Shown: positions 23,453-32,024 of the stretch, in pieces | Layout of the letters: each line of letters begins with the position of its first letter | Position numbering within the stretch: position 1 is the stretch's first letter | NCBI GenBank assembly: GCA_041687755.1 | Contig: JBDNJM010000128.1 | Coordinates: 1 to 58,316, forward strand | Length of the DNA stretch: 58,316 nucleotides | Direction: 5' to 3' | DNA from: JBDNJM01 sp041687755 | GTDB lineage: Bacteria > Planctomycetota > UBA1135 > GCA-002686595 | Translations under genes and position numbers: made by a program | The notes under the pieces: generated by a model | What the model saw: the letters and a program-made list of their open reading frames with translations, nothing else | Database searches by the model: none | What the model was told of the DNA's origin: nothing

Positions 23453-26107
23453 ATGACGACCGCAACGACCGAAGCCGCTCCGACGCCCACGTACCGCAAG
23501 GACTACACCCCGCCCGCGTTCTGGATCGATCGTGTGCATCTAGAGTTCGACCTGGGCGAGACGGGCACCGAGGTGCGCGCGCGGCTGGAGCTGCGGCGCA
23601 ACCCAGACGCGGCGGCGGATGCCTCGCTCGAGCTGAACGGCGAGGACCTCGAGACCCTGGGGCTGAAGCTTGACGGGCGTGAGCTGCAGGCCGGCGAGTG
23701 GGAGGAGACCGCGGAGTTGCTCACCCTGCGCGACCTGCCGGCGACGTGCGTCCTCGAGACGCGCGTGCAGGTGCACCCGGAGAAGAACTTCCAGCTCTCC
23801 GGCCTGTACCAGTCCAGCGGCAACTTCTGCACCCAGTGCGAGGCCGAGGGCTTCCGGCGCATCACATGGTTCCTCGATCGGCCGGACGTGATGGCCCGCT
23901 ACACGACCGAGATCACCGGCGACCCGGAGCGTTACCCGGTGATGCTGTCCAACGGCAACCGGCTCGGCGAGGAAGTCCTGACGGACGGACGCAAGCGAGT
24001 TCGTTGGGAGGATCCGTTCCCCAAGCCGAGTTACCTATTCGCGCTGGTCGCCGGCAAGCTGCACTGCCACGCGGGCGAGTTCAAGACGAAGAGCGGTCGC
24101 AAGGTTGCGCTCGAGATCTACGTCGAGCCGCAGAACGCCGACAAGTGCGACCACGCGCTGCTCTCCCTGCAGCAGTCGATGGACTGGGACGAGAAGACCT
24201 TCGGGCTGGAGTACGACCTCGACCTCTACATGATCGTCGCCGTCGGCGACTTCAACATGGGGGCGATGGAGAACAAGGGGCTTAACGTCTTCAACTCGAA
24301 GTACGTGCTCGCGGCCAAGGAGACCGCGACCGACGACGACTTCGAAAGCGTGCAGGCGGTGATCGCCCACGAGTACTTCCACAACTGGACCGGCAACCGC
24401 GTCACCTGTCGCGATTGGTTCCAGCTGACGCTGAAGGAGGGTCTGACGGTCTTCCGGGACCAACAGTTCACGGCGGATCACACCTCCGCGGCGGTCAAGC
24501 GTATCGACGACGTGCGGATGCTGCGGCTGCGGCAGTTCCCGGAGGACTCCGGGCCGATGGCGCATCCGATTCGCCCTGAGTCCTACATCGCGATGGACAA
24601 CTTCTACACCGCAACGGTGTACGACAAGGGCGCCGAAGTGATCCGGATGTACCACACGCTCTTGGGCGCGGAGGGCTTCCGCAAGGGGATGGATCTGTAC
24701 TTCGAGCGGCACGACAACCAGGCGGTGACCTGCGACGACTTCCGCGCGGCGATGTCGGACGCGAACGGGTTCGACCTGAAGCAGTTCGAGCGCTGGTACG
24801 TGCAGGCGGGGACGCCGATCGTCGCGGTCGAGGCCGAGCAGGACGAGGCTGCCGGCACGCTGACCCTGCGGTTCGCCCAGAAGGCCCCCGGGGGGCAGCC
24901 TGGGGAGGAGTTCTCACCGATGCTGATCCCGATGCGGCTGGGGCTGATCGGGGCGGACGGCCAGGACCTGCCGCTGATCCTGGCGGGCGAGACCGAGGGC
25001 CCGACCGAGCGCGTGCTCGAGCTGCGGGAAGGCGTCGAGAGCTTCGTGTTCACCGGACTTTCCGGGCGTCCCGTGCCCTCGCTGCTGCGCGGGCTATCCG
25101 CGCCGGTCGATTTGGAGTTCGAGCGCAGCGACGCAGACCTCGCGTTCCAGCTGGCCCATGACTCCGATTCGTTCAACCGCTGGGACGCCGGCCAGGCCCT
25201 GTTCGGCAAGGCGATCTTGGACCTGACGCGGCGTGTGGCGGCCGGTCAGCCGCTCGAGCTTGGCATCGAGATCATCGACGCCTTCCAGCGGGTGCTGCTC
25301 GACGACACGCTGGACGGCTCGATGCGTGCGTTCGCCGTGAGCTTGCCGAGCGAGCGACTGCTGGCTCAGTCCATGGAGGTCATCGACCCCGACGCGCTGC
25401 ATACGGCTCGCAGCTTCGTCCGCGCGGAGCTAGCGAAGCGCCTCGTTCACGACTTTCGCGCGGTGTACAACGCGAATCGAACCGACGCGCCCTACGACCT
25501 GGAGAAGGCATCGATCGATCGCCGCCGGATAGCGAACGCGGCCCTCGGATTCCTGGGGGCCCTCGAGGGCACCGAAGGGGCAGAACTGGCCGCCACGCAG
25601 TTGGACGCCTCCGACAACATGACGGACGCGGAGGCCGCGCTCGCCGTGTTGGTGCAGCTTGACGTGCCCCAGCGCGAGACGGCGCTTGAGGCCTTCTACA
25701 CCAAGTGGAAGGACGAGCCGCTCGTGCTCGACAAGTGGTTTACGCTGCAGGCGTGCTCGACGCTGCCGGGCGCGCCCGAGCGGGTCGAAGCGCTCTCTAA
25801 GCACTCCGACTTCACGCTGCTAAACCCCAACCGGGCCCGGTCTTTGATCGGGGCCTTCGCTATGGCCAACCAGGTCGGCTTCAACGACAAGAGCGGCGCG
25901 GGCTACCGGTTCCTCGCCGACGCAGTGATCGTGCTGCAGGCCCAGAACCCTCAGATCGCGGCGCGCCTCGTGGGCAGCTTCAACCACTGGAAGCGGTTCG
26001 ATGCGGGGCGACAGGCGCTGATGCGCGGCGAGCTCGAGCGCATCCGAGCCGTCGACGGGCTGTCGAAAGACGTCGGCGAGATCGTCGGTCGCGCGCTTGG
26101 TTCCTGA
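23453..26107 (+). CDS. pepN: Aminopeptidase N (M1 family)
   Basis: About 884 residues, close to the 870 of Escherichia coli PepN. The start at 23453 gives MTTATTEAAPTPTYRKDYTP. GAMENKGLNVF near residue 270 is the substrate N-terminus recognition loop (GxMEN). HEYFHNWTGNRVTCRDWFQL at residues 306 onward with Glu near 329 is the HExxH-x18-E zinc site. The C-terminal half is the superhelical domain (NRARSLIGAFAMANQVGFND). Tyr of the oxyanion region is in FYTATVYDKGAEV. Cytoplasmic peptide degradation. It stands alone on the plus strand with a hairpin downstream. Confidence 0.96.
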   Translation: MTTATTEAAPTPTYRKDYTPPAFWIDRVHLEFDLGETGTEVRARLELRRNPDAAADASLELNGEDLETLGLKLDGRELQAGEWEETAELLTLRDLPATCVLETRVQVHPEKNFQLSGLYQSSGNFCTQCEAEGFRRITWFLDRPDVMARYTTEITGDPERYPVMLSNGNRLGEEVLTDGRKRVRWEDPFPKPSYLFALVAGKLHCHAGEFKTKSGRKVALEIYVEPQNADKCDHALLSLQQSMDWDEKTFGLEYDLDLYMIVAVGDFNMGAMENKGLNVFNSKYVLAAKETATDDDFESVQAVIAHEYFHNWTGNRVTCRDWFQLTLKEGLTVFRDQQFTADHTSAAVKRIDDVRMLRLRQFPEDSGPMAHPIRPESYIAMDNFYTATVYDKGAEVIRMYHTLLGAEGFRKGMDLYFERHDNQAVTCDDFRAAMSDANGFDLKQFERWYVQAGTPIVAVEAEQDEAAGTLTLRFAQKAPGGQPGEEFSPMLIPMRLGLIGADGQDLPLILAGETEGPTERVLELREGVESFVFTGLSGRPVPSLLRGLSAPVDLEFERSDADLAFQLAHDSDSFNRWDAGQALFGKAILDLTRRVAAGQPLELGIEIIDAFQRVLLDDTLDGSMRAFAVSLPSERLLAQSMEVIDPDALHTARSFVRAELAKRLVHDFRAVYNANRTDAPYDLEKASIDRRRIANAALGFLGALEGTEGAELAATQLDASDNMTDAEAALAVLVQLDVPQRETALEAFYTKWKDEPLVLDKWFTLQACSTLPGAPERVEALSKHSDFTLLNPNRARSLIGAFAMANQVGFNDKSGAGYRFLADAVIVLQAQNPQIAARLVGSFNHWKRFDAGRQALMRGELERIRAVDGLSKDVGEIVGRALGS

Positions 26108-26161
26108 CCGGGCTCCGACACCTGGAGCCAATCGTTCGCGTACTGCCCGGGTCGCGATACC

Positions 26162-26189
26162 TCCACGGACCGCCCCGGCGGTCCGTGGA
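26162..26189 (+). terminator. Hairpin downstream of pepN
   Basis: A 13-base arm (tccacggaccgcc), two bases, and its reverse complement ggcggtccgtgga form a near-perfect palindrome 55 bases after the pepN stop. It could act in both directions, since the converging minus-strand gene ends at 26345. Confidence 0.65.
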
Positions 26190-26260
26190 ACGCGCCCAGG
26201 GCGGGGCTGGGTGAACGAGCTGCGAACCCTGCCCTGACCCTGGCCGCGTGGCGAGGCGGC

Positions 26261-26347
26261 CTGCGCTCCACCGGCGTCGGCCGATGGGCCCAAAAAGCAC
26301 CTGAAAGTCACGCCCCTCAGGCAGCACCTGCTCCCTACCGCCTTTCA
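26261..26347 (-). repeat. Stop-codon-associated repeat, copy 4 (divergent)
   Basis: On the minus strand, the sequence beginning at the TGA (26347-26345) of the preceding gene aligns without large gaps to copies 1-3: caggtgctgcctgaggggcg, then a cag-ttg-like stretch, then gggcccatcggccgacgccg and tggagcgcag. I estimate about 75% identity over the 68-base core against copy 1. It shares the translated core GPSADA-G-GA. It lacks the right-hand third (agcgctcacgg onward), so it is truncated or older. Confidence 0.7.
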
Positions 26348-26791
26348 GCCAGCGACCGCGTCATTCAGCTGCACGGTCAGGGGCGGGTCCCAGGCTCCAG
26401 ACGGCTCGAAGTCGGGCGCAAAGCCCAGCTCGGCGTGGGCCTGCCGGAGTGTCCGGTGCACGGAGGTGCGCACGCCCAGGGCCTCGATGCGCATCGAGAA
26501 CATCCGCGCCTGGGCGTACTGCAGGTCGTGAGGGGCAACGAATGTCCACGATCGAGCAGTCATCTCCAGACGTCGAACGCGAGCGATCTGGACGGCGCTT
26601 CGGATGCCCTCGGGTGTGAGGTCGGAGGTCTCCGCTCGGCTGAAGTCTGACAGCATTCTCAGCTGGTCGAGGCTCTCGATGCGCCCCAGGCGAAAATCGA
26701 ATTCGTGGACCAAGGCACTGTCCAGCAACGGCCCGACGACCGTTTGGAACAGGACCTTCTGCTCGGCGTCGATGCGGTAGTGGAACGTCAT
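26345..26791 (-). CDS. Hypothetical small protein, SpoIIAA/STAS-like
   Basis: 148 residues starting MTFHYRIDAEQKVLFQTVVG. Its pattern of alternating beta strands and helices (KVLFQTVVGPLLDSALVHEF, MLSDFSRAETSDLTPEG, SWTFVAPHDLQYAQARMFSM) resembles the small SpoIIAA/STAS-like proteins, but the match is weak and I give no function. The TGA stop is the first triplet of repeat copy 4. It is convergent with pepN and divergent from the GH2-like gene. Confidence 0.7.
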   Translation of the reverse strand: MTFHYRIDAEQKVLFQTVVGPLLDSALVHEFDFRLGRIESLDQLRMLSDFSRAETSDLTPEGIRSAVQIARVRRLEMTARSWTFVAPHDLQYAQARMFSMRIEALGVRTSVHRTLRQAHAELGFAPDFEPSGAWDPPLTVQLNDAVAG

Positions 26792-26900
26792 GGCGTGGGG
26801 CCGAGGGGGCGGGCCTTGGGGCCGATCGTGGACGTGCCGCGCCGCTGACGCAAGACAGCGGGGCTTCGTTTTGGAGGGGCGCTCCGCTTAGCTTGGTGGA

Positions 26901-29009
26901 ATGCTCTTCGCAACGCTGTGCCTCGTCGTGCTCGCAACGATCTCCGGACCCCCTATTGTTCCCAGGGGTCTACCAGTGCTGCAGGGCACGGAACGTACGC
27001 TCCATGCCCTCAGCACGGCATGGCAGTACGTGGATTTCCCGGGTCCAGGCGGGCCGAGTGAGCCTTCAGAGCTTGCCAGTCTCGAAGGACTGCTGTGGAC
27101 GCGGGTCTCTCTTCCTGCCGGGACGAGTTTTCCCTCAGGGCCACGCACGCGGTGGTTCACGAAGTCGTTCGAGCTCCCCGGAACGGCGCAGAGCTCCACG
27201 TCTGAGCTGATGTTCACCGCGCCGTCGACCGACTACAGCGTGTGGTTGGACGGTGCACCCCTGTCGGTTCTCAAGCGTGCGGAGATCGGTGGGACCGTGC
27301 GAGCGAGCTTCGGCCTGGGTGAGCTGGGTCCCGGGCGACACGAGGTTTTTGTGCGCGTTTCTAGCGAGGGTCCGAGACCGGGCACCAGATTTGGGCTCGA
27401 CGGGGTGTGGCGGCTCCACCTGCGGCCCGAGCTGCATCTCGAGGAGGGGGACTTCGACAGCGTGGGGTGGTGCTCGAACGATCGCGACGCCGATGTTCCT
27501 CCGTGTCGGCTCGAGGCGGCGGTGGTCAACGGGAGCCCGGTGCCCCGGACCGTGCGAGTCCACTTTGTGTGCCGCGCGCTGGACGGGCGCGTGCTCGCGG
27601 ACGTGATCAGCCCCGCGGCGGAGTTGCCGGCGGGCGGACGAGCGGTGCTCGGAGCCGATCCGTCGTGGGAGCGGGGGGCGGACGCGCTGCGGAAGCCCGG
27701 GGGCGTGGCGCTCAGCGTGGACGTGGAATTGGTCGAGTACGCCCAGATTGTGGACCGGCGGTCGGTCCCGTTCTGGCCGGATCTCCTGGGGTTCGAACCA
27801 GGCGCTGGGCGCTTTCAGATCGGGGGGACTTTGCGGGTCCTGCGTGGCGCCGTGCTCGACACGACGGGATCGTTGGGCGAGGACTCCGATCGGGCGCTGC
27901 GTCGCGACCTGACGCGGCTCGGCCAGCTCGGCCTCGACCTGGTGGTGCTGCGGGGGCGGCGACCGGTCGCGCTCCAGTCCGTGCAGGGGGGCAGCCCACT
28001 GGTGGTCGTGGAATTCGGCGGCGAGATGGTCGCCGGGAACTTCGTCGAACGGACCGGCTTCGGCCCGTCCCTCGCGGCGGCGCTCGGGCGCGCGGATTCC
28101 GGTGCGCCCGACTCCGCGGCCGATGGCGTCGCGACACTCGGGCTGTCTGCCGCGAGCGACCGGCGCGACGGGGCGCGGGCCATGCTGGGTGCCGCCCGCG
28201 AGCTGGAGTCGGGACTGCTGGCTTTGACGGCCGCTGCCCGGGGGAGCGATGCACCGGGGTCTGATGAAGAGGGATCCGCCGAACCGGGCCCGGCGCTGCT
28301 GTTGCATACGGCGGCCGTGTCTTCGGCGGAGCGCGGTGGACTGCTGGACGTCTGGCGCACGCCGGGCTTCGCGGCCCAGCTTCTGCGTTCACAGCGGTCG
28401 GTCGAGGAGGATCCCCTCTGCTACCCCGCGGTCGTCTGGGACTCGTCGCTCAGTGGGCCGATCGAGGTCTACTCAAATGCGGAGGAAGTGCGTCTGTTCG
28501 TAAACGGCGTGCAGCGCGGGGTGCTGCTCAGTTCGACCCCGGGGGCGCGTTCGAGCGCGCCCACCGCCGCGCTGCCCCATCCGCCCTACCGGTTCGAAGG
28601 GCAGCTGTACGAGCGGGGAGAGCTGCGCGTCGTCGGGTACGCCGACGGTCGGCCGATCGCCGAGCGCGCGATCCGCACGCCCGGTGAACCGGCGCGGGTC
28701 GTGGTGCTCGGCGAGACCTTGGACCTGCCGCTGATGGCGAACGGAACGGATGCGATCTACGTCCACGCGATCGTGTTGGACGAGACCGGCGCGGTGTGCA
28801 CGGACTTCACAGGCGAGGTGAGCTTCTCTACCGGCGGCGAGGTGACGCTCGTGGGCCCTGCGAGGGTTCGCGCGCGGGCGGGGCTGGCGAGCGCGGCCGT
28901 GCGAGCCGGCATGGAGCCGGGCGACGGCAAGGTCGCAGCTGATCTGGGTCGAATCTCATCGCCGACTCTGATCGTGGCGGTGGTGCCGGCGGAGCCCGGG
29001 GAGCTGTAG
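26901..29009 (+). CDS. GH2-like (beta-galactosidase-type) protein, catalytic barrel apparently missing
   Basis: 702 residues. Start at 26901 with ggtgga just before it and a signal-like N-terminus (MLFATLCLVVLATISGPPIV). Residues 40-190 resemble the GH2 sugar-binding jelly roll: LHALSTAWQYVDFPGPGG, RWFTKSFELPG, YSVWLDGAPL, LGPGRHEVFVRV. Residues 200-300 match the immunoglobulin-like domain. The C-terminal half has IEVYSNAEEVRLFVNG, near residues 524-536, then ELRVVGYADGRPIAERAIRT and IVLDETGAVCTDF, typical of the DUF4982/GH2 C-terminal domains. Between them, about 230 residues are too short and without the NEP and Glu motifs of a TIM barrel, so it is probably non-catalytic. Function unknown, possibly carbohydrate binding. 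Confidence 0.72.
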   Translation: MLFATLCLVVLATISGPPIVPRGLPVLQGTERTLHALSTAWQYVDFPGPGGPSEPSELASLEGLLWTRVSLPAGTSFPSGPRTRWFTKSFELPGTAQSSTSELMFTAPSTDYSVWLDGAPLSVLKRAEIGGTVRASFGLGELGPGRHEVFVRVSSEGPRPGTRFGLDGVWRLHLRPELHLEEGDFDSVGWCSNDRDADVPPCRLEAAVVNGSPVPRTVRVHFVCRALDGRVLADVISPAAELPAGGRAVLGADPSWERGADALRKPGGVALSVDVELVEYAQIVDRRSVPFWPDLLGFEPGAGRFQIGGTLRVLRGAVLDTTGSLGEDSDRALRRDLTRLGQLGLDLVVLRGRRPVALQSVQGGSPLVVVEFGGEMVAGNFVERTGFGPSLAAALGRADSGAPDSAADGVATLGLSAASDRRDGARAMLGAARELESGLLALTAAARGSDAPGSDEEGSAEPGPALLLHTAAVSSAERGGLLDVWRTPGFAAQLLRSQRSVEEDPLCYPAVVWDSSLSGPIEVYSNAEEVRLFVNGVQRGVLLSSTPGARSSAPTAALPHPPYRFEGQLYERGELRVVGYADGRPIAERAIRTPGEPARVVVLGETLDLPLMANGTDAIYVHAIVLDETGAVCTDFTGEVSFSTGGEVTLVGPARVRARAGLASAAVRAGMEPGDGKVAADLGRISSPTLIVAVVPAEPGEL

Positions 29010-29061
29010 GGGCCGCGTTCGACAGCTGCGGCGGGCGCAGGAGCGCGCCGCAACGCCGGGT

Positions 29062-29784
29062 TCAGACGGCGAGCACGCCGGGCGCGCTGCGCCGGGGGAC
29101 GAGGTCGTGCGTGTCGAGCTCCGCGCACAGGGCGACGTCCGAGCCCATGCCGAGGCGCGCGAGGTGTTGGCCGGCCGCGGTTCGGGCGAGGAGTTTGATG
29201 CGGGCCTCGCGGTCGCTCGCGACCGTGCGCCACAGGGCTCCCGCGGCGAGCGCGCCATCGTCGAGGGTTGGGGCGTCCTGAAGCGAGGAGAGGGCGTCCA
29301 CCAGCGCGCCGGCGGCGAGCAGGTCGCAGGTGCCGAGGCGGCGATCGCGGCCTGCGAGCACCAGGTGCAGCGGGCGCGGGGCGCTGCGGACGGCGCGGGC
29401 GAGGGCGGCGCGGTTCGCGAGCGCGCCGACGAAGACCTGGCCGGCGGGTTCGCAGGCCTCGAGGGCGCGGGTCCCGTTGCTGGTGCTCAGCGCCAGATGC
29501 CGTCCGGCCACGGCGGACGGGGTGTACTCGGCGGGGGAGTTGCCGAAGTCGAAGCCAGGAAGACGGACGCACTCGCGCTCGCCGCACAGCAGCGCCTCAA
29601 GCGGCCCGGCGGCCGCGCGGGCGGCGTCGACGTCGCCAAACACGTGCACGGCGCGGGCTCCGGCGCCGAGGGCGTGCACGATCGTGGTCGACGCTCGCAG
29701 GAGATCGAACATGACGGCGGTGCCGGCGGCGAGCTCGGCGGGGCGCAGGCCGCGCAGCTCGGGATGGAGGTAGATCTCGGTCAC
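29062..29784 (-). CDS. comB: 2-phosphosulfolactate phosphatase (ComB family)
   Basis: 240 residues with GTG start at 29784. AVMFDLLRASTTIVHALGAG matches the ComB signature (xxDVLRASTTIVxALxxGA), CGERECVRLPGFDFGNSPAEYT the GERxGxxxxGFDxGNSPxEY block, and LSTSNGTRALEAC the TTNGTRA block. The enzyme removes phosphate from 2-phosphosulfolactate. The family is broad and also occurs where coenzyme M is absent, so substrate is uncertain here. The GTG overlaps the stop of the preceding YbaK gene (GTGA), so the two are coupled. Confidence 0.93.
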   Translation of the reverse strand: MTEIYLHPELRGLRPAELAAGTAVMFDLLRASTTIVHALGAGARAVHVFGDVDAARAAAGPLEALLCGERECVRLPGFDFGNSPAEYTPSAVAGRHLALSTSNGTRALEACEPAGQVFVGALANRAALARAVRSAPRPLHLVLAGRDRRLGTCDLLAAGALVDALSSLQDAPTLDDGALAAGALWRTVASDREARIKLLARTAAGQHLARLGMGSDVALCAELDTHDLVPRRSAPGVLAV

Positions 29785-30275
29785 GGCTTGGAGCAGGCCA
29801 GGAGTTCGGGGCGGCTGAGGCGCAGGTAGTCGTCCAGCTGCATCACGACCGAGTGGTTCAGGGAGCCGGCATTAAAGGCGATGCGGCGGTGCTCGAGGAA
29901 GGCCTCGTCGAGCACGTGTGGCAGGGGCAGGATCGGTGGGCCGAAGGGCGGAACGCAGCCGGGCACGAGGCCGGTCAGCTCGGCGAGTTCTTCCGCGGTT
30001 GCGAAGCGGGCGCGGGACTCGCCGAAGTGGCGCCGCACGGCGTTGGAGTTCAGGCGCCGGGCAGCGCTCAACACGCACAGGCGAAAGGTCTGGCCGACCT
30101 TGAGCACGATGGACTTCCCGCCGATCTCCAGGGCTTCGCCCCGGGCGGCCGCCGATTCCTCGCAGGTTCGAGTCGGTCCGTGCTCGACCATGCGGTACGA
30201 GACCCGCGCCTCGTCGAGCAGGTCGATGATGGAACGCAGGACGGGGCGCTTCGGGAGCGGGTCGGTGGGGGACAT
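29781..30275 (-). CDS. YbaK/EbsC-type aminoacyl-tRNA deacylase
   Basis: 164 residues starting MSPTDPLPKRPVLRSIIDLL. The YbaK domain is recognised by VSYRMVEHGPTRTCEESAAA, GKSIVLKVGQTFRLCVLSAA (invariant Lys region) and the late VPGCVPPFGPP with FNAGSLNHSVVM. Such proteins hydrolyse mischarged aminoacyl-tRNA such as Cys- or Ala-tRNA(Pro) in the cytoplasm. The specificity of this one cannot be read. It overlaps ComB downstream, an unexpected pairing. A long upstream extension of the frame is not used because the NUDIX-MBL gene diverges from here. Confidence 0.88.
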   Translation of the reverse strand: MSPTDPLPKRPVLRSIIDLLDEARVSYRMVEHGPTRTCEESAAARGEALEIGGKSIVLKVGQTFRLCVLSAARRLNSNAVRRHFGESRARFATAEELAELTGLVPGCVPPFGPPILPLPHVLDEAFLEHRRIAFNAGSLNHSVVMQLDDYLRLSRPELLACSKP

Positions 30276-30524
30276 GGCCGGCGGATCTTGGGAATTTGGC
30301 TGCGGCTCGCGAGGGCCGCTCCGGGCCTCTACAGTAGCGGCCTCGGCCCCTGCGCGAAGGCGCGGCGGTCGCGCCCGCCTCTGCGGCGAGTCGCTCCCCC
30401 CCAGAACACGCCCGAGCCCCCCCCGACCTTGACGCGCCTGACCGAAGCCACCCGGCAAGCCCTGCGCGAACGCCTGCGCGCCGCGAGCGCCCCCACGGCG
30501 CAGGGCCCGCTGTCGGAGTTCCGC

Positions 30525-32024
30525 ATGTCGGCGGCGACTCTGGTGACCCGCGGCACCGGCGCGGAGCTCGAGTTCCTGTGCGTCCGGCGCTCGCCGCAGC
30601 TGCGCTTCTTCCCCGGCTACTGGGCGCTTCCGGGCGGGGTCCTCGACGCGGTGGACGGCTCGCCGACGACGGGTGGCTTCGAGCCGTTCCTGAGCTGCGC
30701 GGCCCGCGAGCTGTTCGAGGAGACCGGCGTGCTGCTGCCGGGGCTGCTGGGTCCCGGCCTGGGTGCCGGGGCGCGGCGCCGGCTGCGGCTGGGCCTGGAC
30801 CAGTACGAGACCGCGCCAGACTCGGACGCCGGCCGCGCGGCGACCGCGGCCTGGGCGGCGCGCGTCGAGGCCGCCGGCGAGCCGTTCGCGGGCCTGACGC
30901 CGTTCAGTTGGACGACCACGCCCGCGTTCGCGCCGCGCCGCTACCGGGCGCTGTACGTGCACCTCGAGCTGCCGGACGGCGAGCAGCCGGAGATCTTGCC
31001 CGGCGAGCTGAGCGAGGGCGACTTCGTGGCACCGGCGGACCTGTACCGCAAGTGGGTCGAGGGCCGGCTGCAGCTCGTGCCGCCGCTGGTGTTCCTGCTT
31101 GAGGCGATGGCCAATTGCGGTTGGCGGCTCGAGCCCGCGCTGCTGGCGGCGACCGAGCGCAGCAACGCCGTGGATACCGGTGCGCTCCACGCGGTCGCGC
31201 CCTGCCCGGGCGTGCAGCTGGCGGCGCTGCCGACCCCGACGCTTCCGCCGGCGACCACGACAAACTGCTACGTCGTCGGGATCGAGCGTCGCTACGTCGT
31301 CGATCCCGCGACCTACGAGCCCGCGCACCGCGCGGCGCTGATCCAGCACCTGCGGGACTCGGGCGGCATCGTTGGCGTGCTGGTCACGCACCACCATCCC
31401 GACCACATCGGCTCGGTCCAGGAGGTCGCGCGAGCCTTCGACGTCCCGATCATGGCCCACCCGGAGACCCTGAGTCGGCTGCCGGAGAGCGACTTGGAGC
31501 GCCTCCCGCTCTCGGAGGGCATGCGGCTCGATCTGGGGCGGTGTCCCGATGGCGAATCGGGCTGGCATTTGGAGGTGCTGCACACGCCCGGGCACGCGCC
31601 CGGTCATCTGTGCTTCCTCGAGAGCCAGTTGGGATCGCTGGTCGCGGGGGATCTTGCCTCGACGGTCTCGACGATCGTGATCGATCCGCCCGAGGGCGAC
31701 TTGTCAGAGTACGTGCGGCAGCTTGAGCGGGTGGCGCAGCTGGGCATCGGGGTGCTGCTCCCGAGCCACGGGCCGGTGGCCGTGGACGGAGCGGCCCTGC
31801 TCGGGAAGTTCCTGCGGCACCGCGGTCAGCGCGAGGCCAAGCTGTTGGCGGCCCTGGGAGAGCTGGGCCCCTGCCTCGTCGAGGACCTGTTGCTGCGCGT
31901 CTACGACGACACGTCGGTGGAGCTGCACGGGCTGGCGCTGGGGTCGCTGCGCGCGGGGCTGGAGAAGCTCAGCTCCGAGGCGCGTGCGCGCTGCGACAAG
32001 GCGGGGTCCTGGGAGCTCGCATGA
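30525..32024 (+). CDS. NUDIX hydrolase - metallo-beta-lactamase fusion
   Basis: About 499 residues from the ATG at 30525, which has ggag six bases upstream; an in-frame TTG at 30429 could extend it by 32 residues. Residues 1-210 form a NUDIX domain: YWALPGGVLDAVDGSPTTGG followed by AARELFEETGVLLPG (REUxEExGU). Residues 220-430 form an MBL domain with VTHHHPDHIGSVQ at about 288 (HxHxDH), HTPGHAPGHLCF and LLPSHGP. The C-terminus FLRHRGQREAKLLAALGELG plus the end resembles the winged helix of the LACTB2-like MBLs. Two active sites on one chain suggest coupled nucleotide or thioester/phosphoester cleavage. It overlaps the ATPase gene by four bases. Confidence 0.9.
   Translation: MSAATLVTRGTGAELEFLCVRRSPQLRFFPGYWALPGGVLDAVDGSPTTGGFEPFLSCAARELFEETGVLLPGLLGPGLGAGARRRLRLGLDQYETAPDSDAGRAATAAWAARVEAAGEPFAGLTPFSWTTTPAFAPRRYRALYVHLELPDGEQPEILPGELSEGDFVAPADLYRKWVEGRLQLVPPLVFLLEAMANCGWRLEPALLAATERSNAVDTGALHAVAPCPGVQLAALPTPTLPPATTTNCYVVGIERRYVVDPATYEPAHRAALIQHLRDSGGIVGVLVTHHHPDHIGSVQEVARAFDVPIMAHPETLSRLPESDLERLPLSEGMRLDLGRCPDGESGWHLEVLHTPGHAPGHLCFLESQLGSLVAGDLASTVSTIVIDPPEGDLSEYVRQLERVAQLGIGVLLPSHGPVAVDGAALLGKFLRHRGQREAKLLAALGELGPCLVEDLLLRVYDDTSVELHGLALGSLRAGLEKLSSEARARCDKAGSWELA

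Noticed and set aside
29853..30524. Upstream extension of the NUDIX-MBL frame
   Set aside because: It is antisense to the YbaK gene; the ATG at 30525 has a Shine-Dalgarno. A TTG at 30429 remains possible.
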